From: Dermatemys mawii
Taxonomy: Eukaryota > Chordata > Testudines > Dermatemydidae
NCBI GenBank assembly: GCA_007922305.1
Contig: ML677341.1
Span: 68,776,911 to 68,840,910, forward strand
Direction of reading: 5' to 3'
Length of the DNA: 64,000 bases
Shown here: piece by piece, positions 11,560 through 21,870 of the stretch
How the letters are laid out: every line of letters begins with the position of its first letter
How positions within the stretch are numbered: the first letter of the stretch is position 1
The notes under the pieces: generated by a model
Database searches by the model: none
What the model saw: the letters and a program-made list of their open reading frames with translations, nothing else
Told to the model about the DNA's origin: nothing
Made by a program: the position numbers and the translations under genes

Positions 11560-11590
11560 CTTTTAATTTAGTCACTGACTAAATTAAAAG
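11560..11590. repeat. Perfect 14-bp-arm palindrome
   Basis: CTTTTAATTTAGTC (11560-11573), a 3-base spacer ACT, then its exact reverse complement (11577-11590). AT-rich short hairpin of unknown role. Confidence 0.9.
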
Positions 11591-11706
11591 GGTGAGCAGA
11601 AAAAGTTTGTATATAGTGACTGTCTGCACTAGTCCTTAGATATGGAAAAATAATGGGGAAAAAGAAATCCAGGTGTGATGGTACCAATACTAAGGTATGA
11701 CTTGTA

Positions 11707-11846
11707 GCCAGATTTTCAAGCAGAGCTAAGGGCCACAAGTGGGGCCAGATTTTCAGAACTCAATACCCAACAGTTTGAGCTCTTTTGAAAACGTGACCAC
11801 TTACTTTGGCACTTCTGTGGGAGATGAGCACATTTAAAAATCTGGC
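11707..11846. repeat. Small MITE with GCCAGATTTT ends
   Basis: Left end GCCAGATTTTCAAGCAG and right end TTTAAAAATCTGGC form terminal inverted repeats around about 140 bp. The same GCCAGATTTTCA-type end recurs at about 11743 and 63908-63922, as expected of a dispersed family. No clear target duplication. Confidence 0.55.
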
Positions 11847-11885
11847 CCTATGTGAGTCTGACTACCATAAGTCTAGAGGAAGTCT

Positions 11886-12118
11886 AAGGTCTGGTCAACA
11901 GTCAAAATTTAGATGGGCATGGCTAAATTGGTCAGGAGTGTGAAAAAAACACATCCCTGATCAACCTTGCTGTATCCACCTAAACCCCCAGTGTAGACCC
12001 AGCTATGTCAATGGAAGAATGCATCTGTCAACCTACCTACCATCATTTGGTGAGGCAGAGTTCCTACACTGACAGAAATCCCCTTCCACTGGTGTAGACT
12101 GTGTCCCATAGTGTAGAC
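11886..12118. repeat. MITE fragment (host of the hAT at 12119)
   Basis: Begins with AAGGTCTGGTCAACAGTC and contains an internal fold (CAGGAGTGTGAAAAAAACAC ... CATCCCTGATCAACC) and repeated GTGTAGAC words, like the turtle MITE families with GTCTACAC ends. It is interrupted by the hAT insertion and appears to continue for a short way after 12677. Confidence 0.5.
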
Positions 12119-12668
12119 CAGATGTTCCCAAAATGTGGGCCATGCCCCCTAGGGGGGCATAGAGGAACACCTGGGGGCTGTGGTGGGCCTCGCCAGCCCC
12201 CTGTCCCAAGGGAAGGGGAGGAAATACCACCTAGGCTGATCCCTGCCCCCAGCTCTGTTCCAGTTCCCCCCAGCCATGTTCCCAGCTCCCTTCTGGCCCC
12301 ATCCCTAGCTTTGGCACAGCTCTGCTCCTGGCCCTGTGCCAGCCCCCGGTCTCAGCCACTGGCTGTAGCTTCATTCCTGGCCCAGAGCCAAGGCTGGGGG
12401 CAACATCAGGAGCTGAGCCACACCTGGCCACGGGCTCAGCTGCAGGCCCCCACTACAGCCTGGCTGCAGCTCTGTTCCTGCCCCAGCACCCATCCTCGAC
12501 CCCTGGCAAAAGCCCGGCTCCCAGACCCAGAACCACCCCCAGCTGTGGCCCTAGCCTCAGCCCCATTATCTGTCCGTATCCCCCACCCCAGCAATGGCCC
12601 TGCTCCCAGCTCCCAGGGGGAGCAAACAGGGTATGGGGAGCACAACCTTCAAAAGTTTGGGATCACTG
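12119..12668. mobile_element. Non-autonomous hAT element, 550 bp
   Basis: Ends CAGATGTTCCCAAAATGTGG and (inverted) CAGTGATCCCAAACTTTTGA. Flanked by 8-bp target duplications GTGTAGAC (12111-12118) and GTGTAAAC (12669-12676), 7 of 8 identical. The interior is GC-rich and Pro/Ala-like in translation, without a transposase. The 8-bp duplication and CAG...CTG ends are hAT hallmarks. Inserted inside an older MITE. Confidence 0.85.
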
Positions 12669-12676
12669 GTGTAAAC

Positions 12677-14674
12677 ATATCCTACACTGGTGTATTTTAT
12701 ACCTCCTTCTGCTCTCCCATCTCAACATGTGTATTACACCAGTTTAAGCACCATCAGCTCTCATTTACTTGCCTGTTCACTCTCTATGGCTACTCAGTCC
12801 TGGGCCTTTCTGCTGAGACTTTTAATGAAACACTAATTTCTTTCAGTTGTGGGTTTTCTGGTCAGTTCTACTGGAAACTGAACTGAGCCTGTTAAAATGT
12901 TTCCCCCTTAAAACAGAGCAGAGAAATGCATCAAACTGAATACGAAATCTAAGAGAAAATATAGACTGAATCACATTTATATCCTCCTCTTTCAGGGGGG
13001 AGGGGTAGCAGGTTTAAAAAATGTGAGCTGGATTCATGAATATCACTTTGTCAATTCCAAAACCAGTCAATTAAGTAGGATTTTATGTGGGTGTATGGCA
13101 GGTTTTTTGTTATTTTTATTATTGTTGTAGAACCATCCACTCCCACATCCCCCGATTCATTGCTGGGCAGCCATAAAAAATCGGAGTCACTTCAGAGATT
13201 TCTAAAGTTCTGACTGCCATTTAAAGTCAGCCCTAAGAGCTCAGGCAGCAAACAGAATGTTTGAAATGGCCCAATTCAGGCAAATCAGTACAAACAGGAA
13301 TATAATGATTATTGTCCTACCAGCAGACAAAAGAATGCTGCTTGCAGGATTCCACTTACTGCAATGAAACTGGCCTTTAAAGGTTTGTCATAAACAGCAC
13401 TATAACGAGTCCATTTCTGTTGAAATGCACTCAGTTCTCTCACAGCAAAATTCTCTCTCAGATCCACATGGTAAGTTGTGTCTTCAATATTCGCCTTTAT
13501 CTATCTGCATATTTCTGACCCATTCCACAGAGGTGGGGTAGCAAAATATCCTGGCAAATCTGAAAATAGGATTTGTATGTGAATTTAGTACTTGTGAAAA
13601 GTTGGACTGATAACCGTGAAGTTCTCTGTTTATCCACAGAACATGGGTAGCATCTGCAGCACCAGAACAAGCGGTGCCACACCACATTACCAATGTACCA
13701 CAACCCCAATATGGAGGGACCATCTCTAATGGTAAAAATGTAATTTACTCTCTATTCCCACCCAGTCCTTGACTTCTGTGTTGAGACTGCCAAAAAGGTA
13801 CCAAATATGGAGATATCTGTTGTACTATGGAAACCTGTCCCCTGGGAAGTTGACTGGGACCAGCAAATATCTTTCACGAACACTACCTACCAACTAGCAA
13901 TCAGATGGAATAATTTTCAGTTGTACCATAGTGCTAGCTGATTGTCCAGCCTCACTTCACAGCAAGCACATGCGAATAAATGGTCATAATTTTCATAATG
14001 TGAGTAGCTCCACAGAACTTCTGACCTTTTCATCAAGCCTAATTGCCCTCCTTACTTTTTGTTGCTTGGAAGTCAGGAAATGTTGGTAAAATTCTGCATT
14101 GACTCTAACACAAGTCAATAAAACATAACTCTGTCCCACACTAAAAAGTTTAAAAAGAGTGAAGAGAGTGTATAGTGCCATAGTATTGATTAATGTTTAG
14201 GGAGAAGTGATTTGAAAGAGGGAGATATACCTGTAGACTTCTGTCTATCCATTTTGAAAATATTGTGGTTAAGGGACAAGAGTAACAATAAAGGTCTTAT
14301 ACACAGTTACATAGAGAAATATTTCATAAACATATCTGTGAAAAATGTACTTAAAGGTTCAAGATCGCCTTGTGTGTAGTAAATGGCAGGGAGTGAAGGA
14401 ACCTAGTAATAGGCCAATGAGAGATGTTGCTGGAAAAAGGAAAAGTAACACAGAAAGCTGATATGATTTGAAGGGAGCACACCAGTGCTGGACGAATAGC
14501 ATTTGCTGTGTTCTTTAAACCCAAAATTCCTGTTTGTTTTATATCTCCCTCTAGGTCTTTCAGAGTATAGCACTCTGGATTGCTGTTTTTTGTTAGGCCA
14601 ATCGGTATCAAGTGAGATAAAATATTAATAGTCCCATCTTGGTGGAAAAGCCCATCTTGTTTAATGAATATAAG
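12677..14674. other. No recognised gene
   Basis: No repeat family or exon recognised; several overlapping short frames only. Confidence 0.45.
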
Positions 14675-15104
14675 TAAGGTTACAATTTTGTCATGGTTAT
14701 TTTTAGTAAAAGTCAGGGACAGGTTGAGGCAATAAACAAAAATTCACAGATGCCCATGACCGGTCTGTGATTTTTACTAAAAATTAAGGGGGAGGGGTCT
14801 GATGGGAGGACAACGGAAGCCCGAGCCCAAGTCCTGCTGCGGGATGGGGGGGTCCAGCACCCCCTACCCATGGTGGCTGCTGGCTGCTGATGACTTTGGG
14901 TGCCCCCACTGCCCGCAACAGCTGCTGAGATCTCCAGGGACCCCATCGCCGACTGTGGTTGGGACCTCCAGGGCTGTCGCCAACTGATAACTCCGGCCCC
15001 GCCACCTCAGGGCTGAGGTGGAAAATGTCACAGAGGTCACAGAGGTCATTGAAAGTCACAGAATCTGTAATTTTCATGATCTCTGTGATATAATCTTATC
15101 CTTA
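14675..15104. mobile_element. Non-autonomous hAT-type element, 430 bp
   Basis: Left end TAAGGTTACAATTTTGTCAT and inverted right end TAAGGATAAGATTATATCAC form divergent terminal repeats. The flanks AATATAAG (14667-14674) and ACTATAAG (15105-15112) match 7 of 8, an 8-bp target duplication. The interior is partly GC-rich (14800-15030) and has no transposase. The 8-bp duplication points to hAT. Confidence 0.75.
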
Positions 15105-15474
15105 ACTATAAGTGAATAATAGCTCCATAGAAAAAGTGATGGGACCAAACTATTCATTACTCTACCACTGCTCTTTTCACTTCCAGTCCCTGATAAAAAG
15201 AAAGAAAATATAAAAGGGAAACCAAACCATCAGCCCTGACCAGGCTCAACATACAGTTCTTGATGTCTCTAACTCCTTTTGCAGGATAGGTCTGCACTCC
15301 TCCCCAGTGTACCCCTTCTAAGCTGCATTTGCTCCCTTTTCTACCTCATCTCCAGTAGGAACATGCTCTGCAGGGTTGGAGGGGTGAGGCTAACTGTGCC
15401 CAGTATAGTCTTTTAACCCCTTCTGTTCAGTGTGGGCTTTGTATACCCCATCACAGTGCTGTTTATCATTTTGC
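15105..15474. other. No recognised gene
   Basis: Nothing recognised. Confidence 0.4.
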
Positions 15475-15665
15475 TTTATTAATAATAATACATTACTCCA
15501 AGGGCTTCAAATACTTTTGAACCATTAATTGCACTCCCACAAAGAACCACTGGTTTTATCGAAGCCATTTTTAAATTGGTAAACTGAGGGTCAGAGAAGT
15601 TAAGTGATTTGCCGAAGGTTATAAAGTAAGTCAGTGGCAGAGTGGACACCAGACTTCATGGACTT
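15475..15665 (-). repeat. MIR-type ancient SINE
   Basis: Read on the minus strand it contains CTGCCACTGACTTACT, CCTTCGGCAAATCACTTAAC and CTGACCCTCAGTTTACC in the right order, which is the conserved core of MIR (tRNA-CORE SINE) elements. This is an old amniote repeat, heavily diverged. Confidence 0.7.
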
Positions 15666-17783
15666 AATCTTGCCTAACTGAAATTGAGAGTTTTGCCACT
15701 GATTTAGATGGGAGCTGGATCAGATCCTATATCCCCTGACGCCCAGCCCCTACTGTAGCCACTAGCTTGTGCTGTGTCCTTCTTTGTTTGTTTCTTACTA
15801 CACATTAGGAACTTAGCTTTTCTCTAGCTTTGCTCTTTGTGTGTGAATCGGTTAGTAGATTTTTCATCTATTTGATACCAAAAAAAGTTTATACTGATCT
15901 TCCTTCTCTGTACTAAACTACTTTATCTGCAAGAGCTGAACAAATAATTTATAGCAACTCTGTCTGACACATTTTATCTCTCTTACTATTTAGAAATTGT
16001 TTCTGATCTAATTGCAGTTTTCTTCAATGTATTCATTATTTGAAATAACATGTTGAATAATTCCTATAATTCTTGGTCTGCAATTTGGGCAATGAGTTAT
16101 CTGTAGTAGGGATTTGTTTTTAATTCAAAATTCTAGCTGTTTTGATTAGACCCATCATTCATATGATACATTTCTATGCCATATGTGCAGATCATAACTC
16201 TTAGAATCATGTTTTTGGTTTAATTATTCACATTTGTGAATGCAGAATTAGCTTTCCTCAGATATTCATTCAGATTAGTTTAAACTTTGCTGCTTCCATA
16301 AACAATCCGGCTAGTAAATCAGGGGTTGAAGTGTTCATTTTAATGAATTTTTTAGCCAAAGGCTTTCAAACAGTCAAAACACATTGTTTGAAAGAATTGA
16401 ATTAATATTCACTAAAAAGTTTTAGCAATGTTTGCCCACTTTTACTATCTATATAAAACACCTATGACAAAGAAAATGAATGTAATATTTCTAAAACTAA
16501 TAGCTTTTCAAGATAGTTATATGATACTGTATATATTTTGTTCTCCAAACCTACAGATCCCTCTACAGAAAATGAATTACAATATATCAACAGCACAACT
16601 AATTCTTAAGGCATCACAAGAGTTTGAATGTTGGATTTTTCTCTATTTGGTAGAAGCTACTCAGTTGCAGAAGTTAGGATAGCGTTAAAGCTTGCTAGTT
16701 TCTCTGGCTTTGGAAATATACAATGGTGACATAAAATCTAACTTTCCATATCAGTAAAGTTTTGTGCTATTTATTACAGCTGAGCAAATAGTAGAAGGAA
16801 AATTTCAATGAACATTTATTCTAAATCTCTTGTCTCTGGCTTTATAGTTAGAACTTAAGATATTTGGGTCAGAGCCTGTCTTTCAGTTATGTTTGTATGG
16901 TGCCTGTCACAGAGAGGTGGGGCTGCTAGGAAATGCTACAGTAATAATCATTGGAAACTAATTTTGATTCAACCTTTCATGTTTGCATTTTGCAGACATT
17001 AGTGTAGCCACGCTTCACTTCCACACATACTCCCCAAAAGTTACTTTTCACCTTTGAATGTTCAAATATTTAAGAAACTTGAATTTTAAATTTTATATTT
17101 GATTGTAATACTCAACTAGTGCTGATTTGGTTCTCTATACAAGTCACCCAATCCGGGAATAGCAACAATATCATATTAATGTAACTAACCAACATGGGAT
17201 GAATGTAGAAGTTCAAATATTTGTAGCATATCTTTGAGAGCTATTCAAATATGACAAAAGGGTTTTTTAAGAAATTCTTGACTGATTTTAAAAATCAAAT
17301 GTGAAAATCTCATGATATGCTCACAAATAGAAAAGGATGTGAAATCTGACAAATTATTCATTATGAATTATTTGCTGTACTTTATTACCTATTTTTTGTC
17401 TTCAAATTTTTACTATATTATTTTCTGGTGGACTGATTCACAGTTTAATTCACCAAGTAAAATTTTTGGATGTGGGAGAGTTATAAAAATACCTGTCAAA
17501 AGAAAATTAAACAGGGCTCAAAATTATGAACCATCTATAGTGGATTGTAAAGAATAAAATATGTTCTCAAATGTTTTGTTGCATAACAGTAGGACTGTAA
17601 AGAATCTTAGTACTTCAACTTCTTTCACTCACTCTTGCAAGGATTTAGTGTTGCCTTCCTGGTTTAAGAGAAACATAATTAACCATATGGTAGCCATTTC
17701 CTCCGTTTATTTATGAAAGAATGTGAGTTCTTTAAATGTTTTGTGTCTCAGCCTTACATTTGGCAGGGACTGGGAACCACTAA
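15666..17783. other. No recognised gene
   Basis: AT-rich, no gene found. Around 16870-16950 a TTTGTATGGTGCCTGTCACA stretch resembles an old dispersed amniote repeat, family uncertain. The TAA at 17781-17783 is the left target duplication of the Harbinger element. Confidence 0.45.
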
Positions 17784-18052
17784 GAGTATGGTTACACCTA
17801 CAGGATTATAGCACTATTGGTTATAGCAGTCCCCTTATACAGCAATATGTATAGCGCTATTGTATGTCCACACTCAGACGCGCCAGCAGTATAGCATGGC
17901 CACATTTGCGGCACTTAATGCGGCATTAACAGCAGCGCATTAGGGCATATATCCCACAGTGCACCTCTTCCCGATCTGGCGCAATGCCTTGTGGTAGGAG
18001 GGCGCCACTTGTGGGGCATTCTGCATCGTGTTTCAACTACCCATGATGCTTC

Positions 18053-19390
18053 GTGGCATATCCCAGCAATCCCTGTGTTTCCATCCACCTCAGGCGCCAT
18101 CTTTCAACAGTTTCAGCAAAGCACGCTCCGTCTTCCACTTTCGTGTGCCACAATGAATCCAGAACTGCTGAGGAACATATGGCGACTGTCGCCAGCACAT
18201 CTCTGTGTGCAGTGGAGTTAATCCTTGACATGCAGGATGACAGTGATGAGTCTGAAGACAAGACTGAAGCGGTGAACACGTTTGACACGAAGCTTCTTGT
18301 GTCATTAACGGATATGCTCACGGCCGTGGAACGCCGCTTCTGGACACGGGAAACGAGCACTGAGTGGTGGGATCACATCATCATGCAAGTGTGGGACGAC
18401 GAGCAGTGGCCGCAAAACTTTCGCATGAGAAAAGCCACTTTCATGGCACTGTGTGCTGAACTCGCCCCTGCCCTGCGGCACAAGGACACCAGATTGAGAG
18501 CTGCCCTCCCAGTGGAGAAGCGGGTGGCTATCGTGCTCTGGAAGCTGGCCACCCCAGACAGCTACCGATTGGTGGCCAACCACTTTGGGGTGGGAAAGTC
18601 GACTGTTGGAGTTGTGCTGATGCAAGTGTGCAGGGCCATTAATCGCATCCTGCTACGAAAAATCGTGACTCTGGGTAACGTGCATACCATTGTTGCTGGT
18701 TTTGAAGAAATGGGTTTCCCTAACTGTGGAGGGGCGATAGATGGGACCCATATACCTATTCTGGCGCCCGCCCACCTAGCAGACGAGTACGTTAACCGAA
18801 AGGGGTACTTCTCCATGGTTCTCCAGGCACTTGTGGATCACCGTGGGCATTTTACTGACATTAACACAGGCTGGTCTGGAAAGGTGCACGACGCATGCAT
18901 CTTCCACACCAGCCTGTTCACAAAGCTGCAAGACGGGACTTTTTTCCCAGACCAGAGGATCCCTGTGGGGGAAGTCGAAATGCCCATCGTGATTCTTGGC
19001 GACCCCGCTTACCCTTTAATGCCCTGGCTCATGAAACCCTACACAGGGAGCCTGGACAGCAGTCAGGAAAAGTTCAGCTACAGGCTTAGCCGGTGTCGAA
19101 TGACTGTGGAGTGTGCTTTTGGGCGTCTCAAGGCACACTGGCACTGTCTTTATGGGAGGCTAGACTTGGCTGAGGGTAGTATCTCCACGGTTATTTCCGC
19201 ATGCTGTGCCCTACATAATCTTTGTGAGCGGAAGGGCAAAGGCTTCACTCAGGCATGGTCCTCAGAGGTTCAATGCCTGGAGGCCACATACACACAGCCA
19301 GAGAGCAGGGCTCTTAGAGGGGCCCAACGCGAGGCTGTTAGGATCAGGGAAGCCTTGAGGGAACATTTTGAGACTGAAAGCCAGTTCTAA
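18053..19390 (+). CDS. Harbinger transposase (HARBI1-like DDE nuclease), intact frame
   Basis: 445 codons without a stop. It belongs to the PIF/Harbinger transposase family (DDE_Tnp_4 fold), which cuts and joins the element ends in the nucleus together with a Myb/SANT partner. Visible landmarks: an acidic N-terminus (residues 61-70), a helix-turn-helix-like segment at about 165-195 (YRLVANHFGVGKSTVG), and catalytic candidates D230 in AIDGTHI, D317 in ILGDPAYPL and E353 in MTVECAFGRLK. A conserved HD sits at 279-280 (WSGKVHDACIF). The C-terminal block CALHNLCE is also usual in the family. The start is uncertain: an in-frame ATG at 18179 (residue 43) would give 403 residues, closer to HARBI1 (about 350), and follows a region that looks untranslated. 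An AATAAA lies 100 bases after the stop. Domestication is unlikely because the terminal repeats are present. Confidence 0.93.
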   Translation: MAYPSNPCVSIHLRRHLSTVSAKHAPSSTFVCHNESRTAEEHMATVASTSLCAVELILDMQDDSDESEDKTEAVNTFDTKLLVSLTDMLTAVERRFWTRETSTEWWDHIIMQVWDDEQWPQNFRMRKATFMALCAELAPALRHKDTRLRAALPVEKRVAIVLWKLATPDSYRLVANHFGVGKSTVGVVLMQVCRAINRILLRKIVTLGNVHTIVAGFEEMGFPNCGGAIDGTHIPILAPAHLADEYVNRKGYFSMVLQALVDHRGHFTDINTGWSGKVHDACIFHTSLFTKLQDGTFFPDQRIPVGEVEMPIVILGDPAYPLMPWLMKPYTGSLDSSQEKFSYRLSRCRMTVECAFGRLKAHWHCLYGRLDLAEGSISTVISACCALHNLCERKGKGFTQAWSSEVQCLEATYTQPESRALRGAQREAVRIREALREHFETESQF

Positions 19391-19393
19391 AGG

Positions 19394-19427
19394 GAGGTGC
19401 AGAGGGAGGGAGGGAGGGAGGGAGTGT
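19394..19427. repeat. GGGA simple repeat in the transposase 3' UTR
   Basis: After the transposase stop the plus strand has AGGGAGGGAGGGAGGGAGGG-like tandem purine units. Confidence 0.9.
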
Positions 19428-19489
19428 GCATTCTTTTAATAGGAACAGGCATTTGCTTTTCTGTAGCCTCTAATAATCTATGTACACTG

Positions 19490-19529
19490 AATAAAGAAAC
19501 CCATTTATTAAGAAGACAATTCATTTATT
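19490..19529. promoter_or_regulatory. Convergent polyadenylation signals
   Basis: AATAAA at 19490-19495 on the plus strand serves the transposase. TTTATT at 19504-19509 and 19524-19529 are AATAAA hexamers on the minus strand, placed to end the Myb/SANT gene. The two transcripts would thus end within about 40 bases of each other. Confidence 0.7.
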
Positions 19530-19599
19530 GAACAGGTACTTCGGTTGCTGAAAAAAAATATTTTGATGCATGTGAGGGGGAAGCAGGGGGAGGTGCAAT

Positions 19600-21461
19600 G
19601 GGGGTGGGATGGGGTCAGTCAGAGATTGGAATATGTCCGGATCTCTGAGTCTCCAGTCCCCTCACAGTGGCCGTGTCCCCCGAACCCCATTTGTGGAGGG
19701 CAATAAGGCATGTTATTGGTGGTTGACTGCAGTGGATAAGGATCCTGGGTTTGGGGGTTGTTCAGTGAAGACAGAGGGGTTGGAGGCAGCTGTGGATGGT
19801 GATAACCATATAGCTGATGATAGTGGCCTGGAGGGTACAGAGGGCCAGAAAGGGAAGGGTTTGGGGGCAAATGATAAAGGGGGCGGAGAGTGTTTCTCCT
19901 CCTGAAGGGTGGCAGTCCGCTGCATTGTCTCCAATTGAAGCTGCAGTAATGAGAGCAGCTTATCAGTGCTTTTCTGCCGGTGACTCGCCTTCTCCTGCCA
20001 CGCCTTCTCCCTCAGCTTGATCTGGTCCTCCCTCCACCTCTGCAATTCAGTTCTCTGTTACAGCCTGTTGCATTACTTGCTGTACAAGATCCTCTTTGCT
20101 CCTTCGTGGCCTCTTCCTCAGTCGCCTCAGCCTCTCAGCTGTTGATAAGAGCGATGGCACAGGGCTCAAGGTCGATGCTTCTAAAAGAAAAAGATACATA
20201 TAACAGTGACTCCCTTGTAAACAGCAGATATGCCTATGATTCCCCCACATTCCCCGTTTGCCTGTCCCGCAGAGAGCACACAGACAGCAACGGAGCCCCT
20301 GCCATGGTGAGTCCACTCCAGAGGCAGGGGGAATGATTTTTTCCCTGCCCTGAAAAGCTGTGCCGTGGCGGGAGGGGGGAGTGCCAGGAAGTGGCAGGAT
20401 CCCTACTCTGAACAGTAGGCAGGGGGAATGATTTTTTCCCTGCCATTCAAACCTGTGGCGGAGGCGGGGGGAGTGCCGGGAAGTGGCGGGAGCCCTACTT
20501 TGAACACTGTTCCAACATTCTCCATAGGTGTTTGTCCTGGAAGATATCTCGCTCCTTTGGGTCACTGAGGAAGAAAGGGAGCGGATTTTAATGAGATGCG
20601 GCTTCCGCCCAGGACCATATGCATCTTGCCTCTGTGCAGCAATGCTTCCCTCACCCACTGTAGCACAGTGGCAGGGACAAGTGACTGACCAAGACGGGGA
20701 CCACGCTGGCTCTCCCGGGAAACCTGCGAAGGCGCATTGCAAGCGGTCTTATTGAGACCTTTGAAGAGATTACTGATGACGATTACCGCGAGGTGATAGA
20801 CTACATCAGTGCACTATTCCACATGTAGGCAAGCATGCAAGCATCCCTTTCCAAACCAAGCTGCCTGCCTTCCCCATAGAAAAGCAGCTTTACCTCCGCA
20901 ATCTGCTGCTGCGCTGCCCCCTGCAACTGCCAGATGCTGTGGCTGGCTGCCCTCCTCCTGGCTTGAGAAGAGCTCCCGGCTGCATGCGTCCAGGGACTCC
21001 TCCGTGCCCTGGGTCGCTGCCGCCTCGTCCTCATCCTCCTCCTCCTCCTCTTCTTCATCCTCCTGCTCTTCGTCCTCCTCATCCTCCCCCTTCACTGGTG
21101 GGCTGGGAAGTGTCAGTGGTGGTTGATGGAGTGACCATAGGATCACCACCAAGTATCGCGTGCAGCTCCTTATAAAATCTGCAAGTCACCGGGGCTGCCC
21201 TGGAGCGGCCGTTTGCCTCGCGGGCTTTGCGATACACATTCCTAAGCTCCTTTACCTTAACACGGCACTGCAGAGTGTCCCACTCATGGCCTCTTTCCGC
21301 CAACGCCCGTGATATCTGCCCATAGGTATCATAATTCCTGCGGCTAGACCGCAGCTGAGACTGAACAGCCTCTTCCCCCAACAGCTGATGAGGTCCAGCA
21401 CCTCGCTATTGCTCCACGCTGGGGATCACCTATTGCGAGGAGAAGTGGCACGTGGAGTCAT
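19600..21461 (-). pseudogene. Harbinger Myb/SANT-like partner gene, decayed
   Basis: Minus-strand remains of the second Harbinger protein, which binds the element ends and brings the transposase to them. N-terminus: ATG at 21459-21461, an in-frame TGA about 12 codons later, then AWSNSEVLDLISCWG, the first helix of a Myb/SANT-like domain. A lost base in the G run near 21374-21378 shifts the frame into GEEAVQSQLRSS ... YGQISRAL ... CRVKVKELRNVYRKARE (21079-21378), the rest of the domain. An extra base near 21088-21092 shifts again into a Glu/Asp-rich linker ending in SLDACSRELFSSQEE (about 20980). A probable intron or unrelated insert follows (about 20170-20820). It resumes with LRKRPRRSKEDLVQQVMQQ (about 20060-20130) and, after another frame change near 20045, QRWREDQIKLREK and a Pro-rich C-terminus. 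The exon boundaries are inferred. Confidence 0.82.
20323..20510. repeat. Two tandem copies of a 94-bp unit
   Basis: AGGCAGGGGGAATGATTTTT starts at 20323 and again at 20417. The units share TTCCCTGCC, GTGGCGG and AGTGCC(A/G)GGAAGTGGC(A/G)GGA. They lie in the presumed intron of the Myb/SANT gene. Confidence 0.85.
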
Positions 21462-21870
21462 GATCAATCACAATGATGACCTGCAAGGATTCCCTGAGAG
21501 CACGCCACGCTTGGCTGGAGCAAATAGGAAGGGGATTTTCAAATTTCCCTGGAACTTTAAAGGGCAGGTCTGATGTGTGGTCACCTGAGGACAGGACAAA
21601 AGAGTTTGCAAGTGATGACCAGAGTGGCTCGAATGGGAATTATGGGACGGGCTGGAGGCCAGTTAATGCGCAGTGAGTGTCCACATTCTCGCTGTAGCAC
21701 TACAGCAGCTGCGCTACAGCCCTTATTCCCCATGCGGAGGTGGATTACCAGGAGCGCTATAACTCCACGGTTATAGCACTCTACATGATTTGCCAGTGTG
21801 GACGGGGAGGAGGTTATAGCGCTCCTGGGGCTTTATAGCGCTATAAAGTGCCAGTGTAACCATGGCCTAA

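Larger units (their letters stand above)
17784..21867 (+). mobile_element. Harbinger (PIF/Harbinger) DNA transposon, full length, about 4.08 kb
   Basis: Flanked by TAA at 17781-17783 and 21868-21870, the 3-bp target duplication typical of Harbinger. Terminal inverted repeats: left GAGTATGGTTACACCTACAG and inverted right GGCCATGGTTACACTGGCAC share ATGGTTACAC. Inside both ends there are further repeats of TATAGCGCTAT-like words (about 17850-17856, 21820-21846), probable transposase/Myb-protein binding sites. It carries the two genes expected of an autonomous member, a transposase on the plus strand and a Myb/SANT-like protein gene on the minus strand, arranged convergently. GC content is clearly above that of the neighbours. 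The transposase is open but the partner gene is broken, so it is probably not autonomous now. Confidence 0.93.

Noticed and set aside
12101..12886. 261-codon plus-strand frame rich in Pro, Ala, Ser
   Set aside because: It lies mostly inside the GC-rich hAT at 12119-12668 and runs through the target duplication into unrelated DNA; composition artefact, no domain.
18053..19390. Domesticated host HARBI1 gene
   Set aside because: The frame is single-exon, sits between terminal inverted repeats with TAA duplications and beside the element's own partner gene, so it is a transposon copy.
20047..20742. 231-codon minus-strand frame in the Harbinger element
   Set aside because: It spans the two 94-bp repeat units and the presumed intron; only its last part (KEDLVQQVMQQ) matches the Myb/SANT partner gene.
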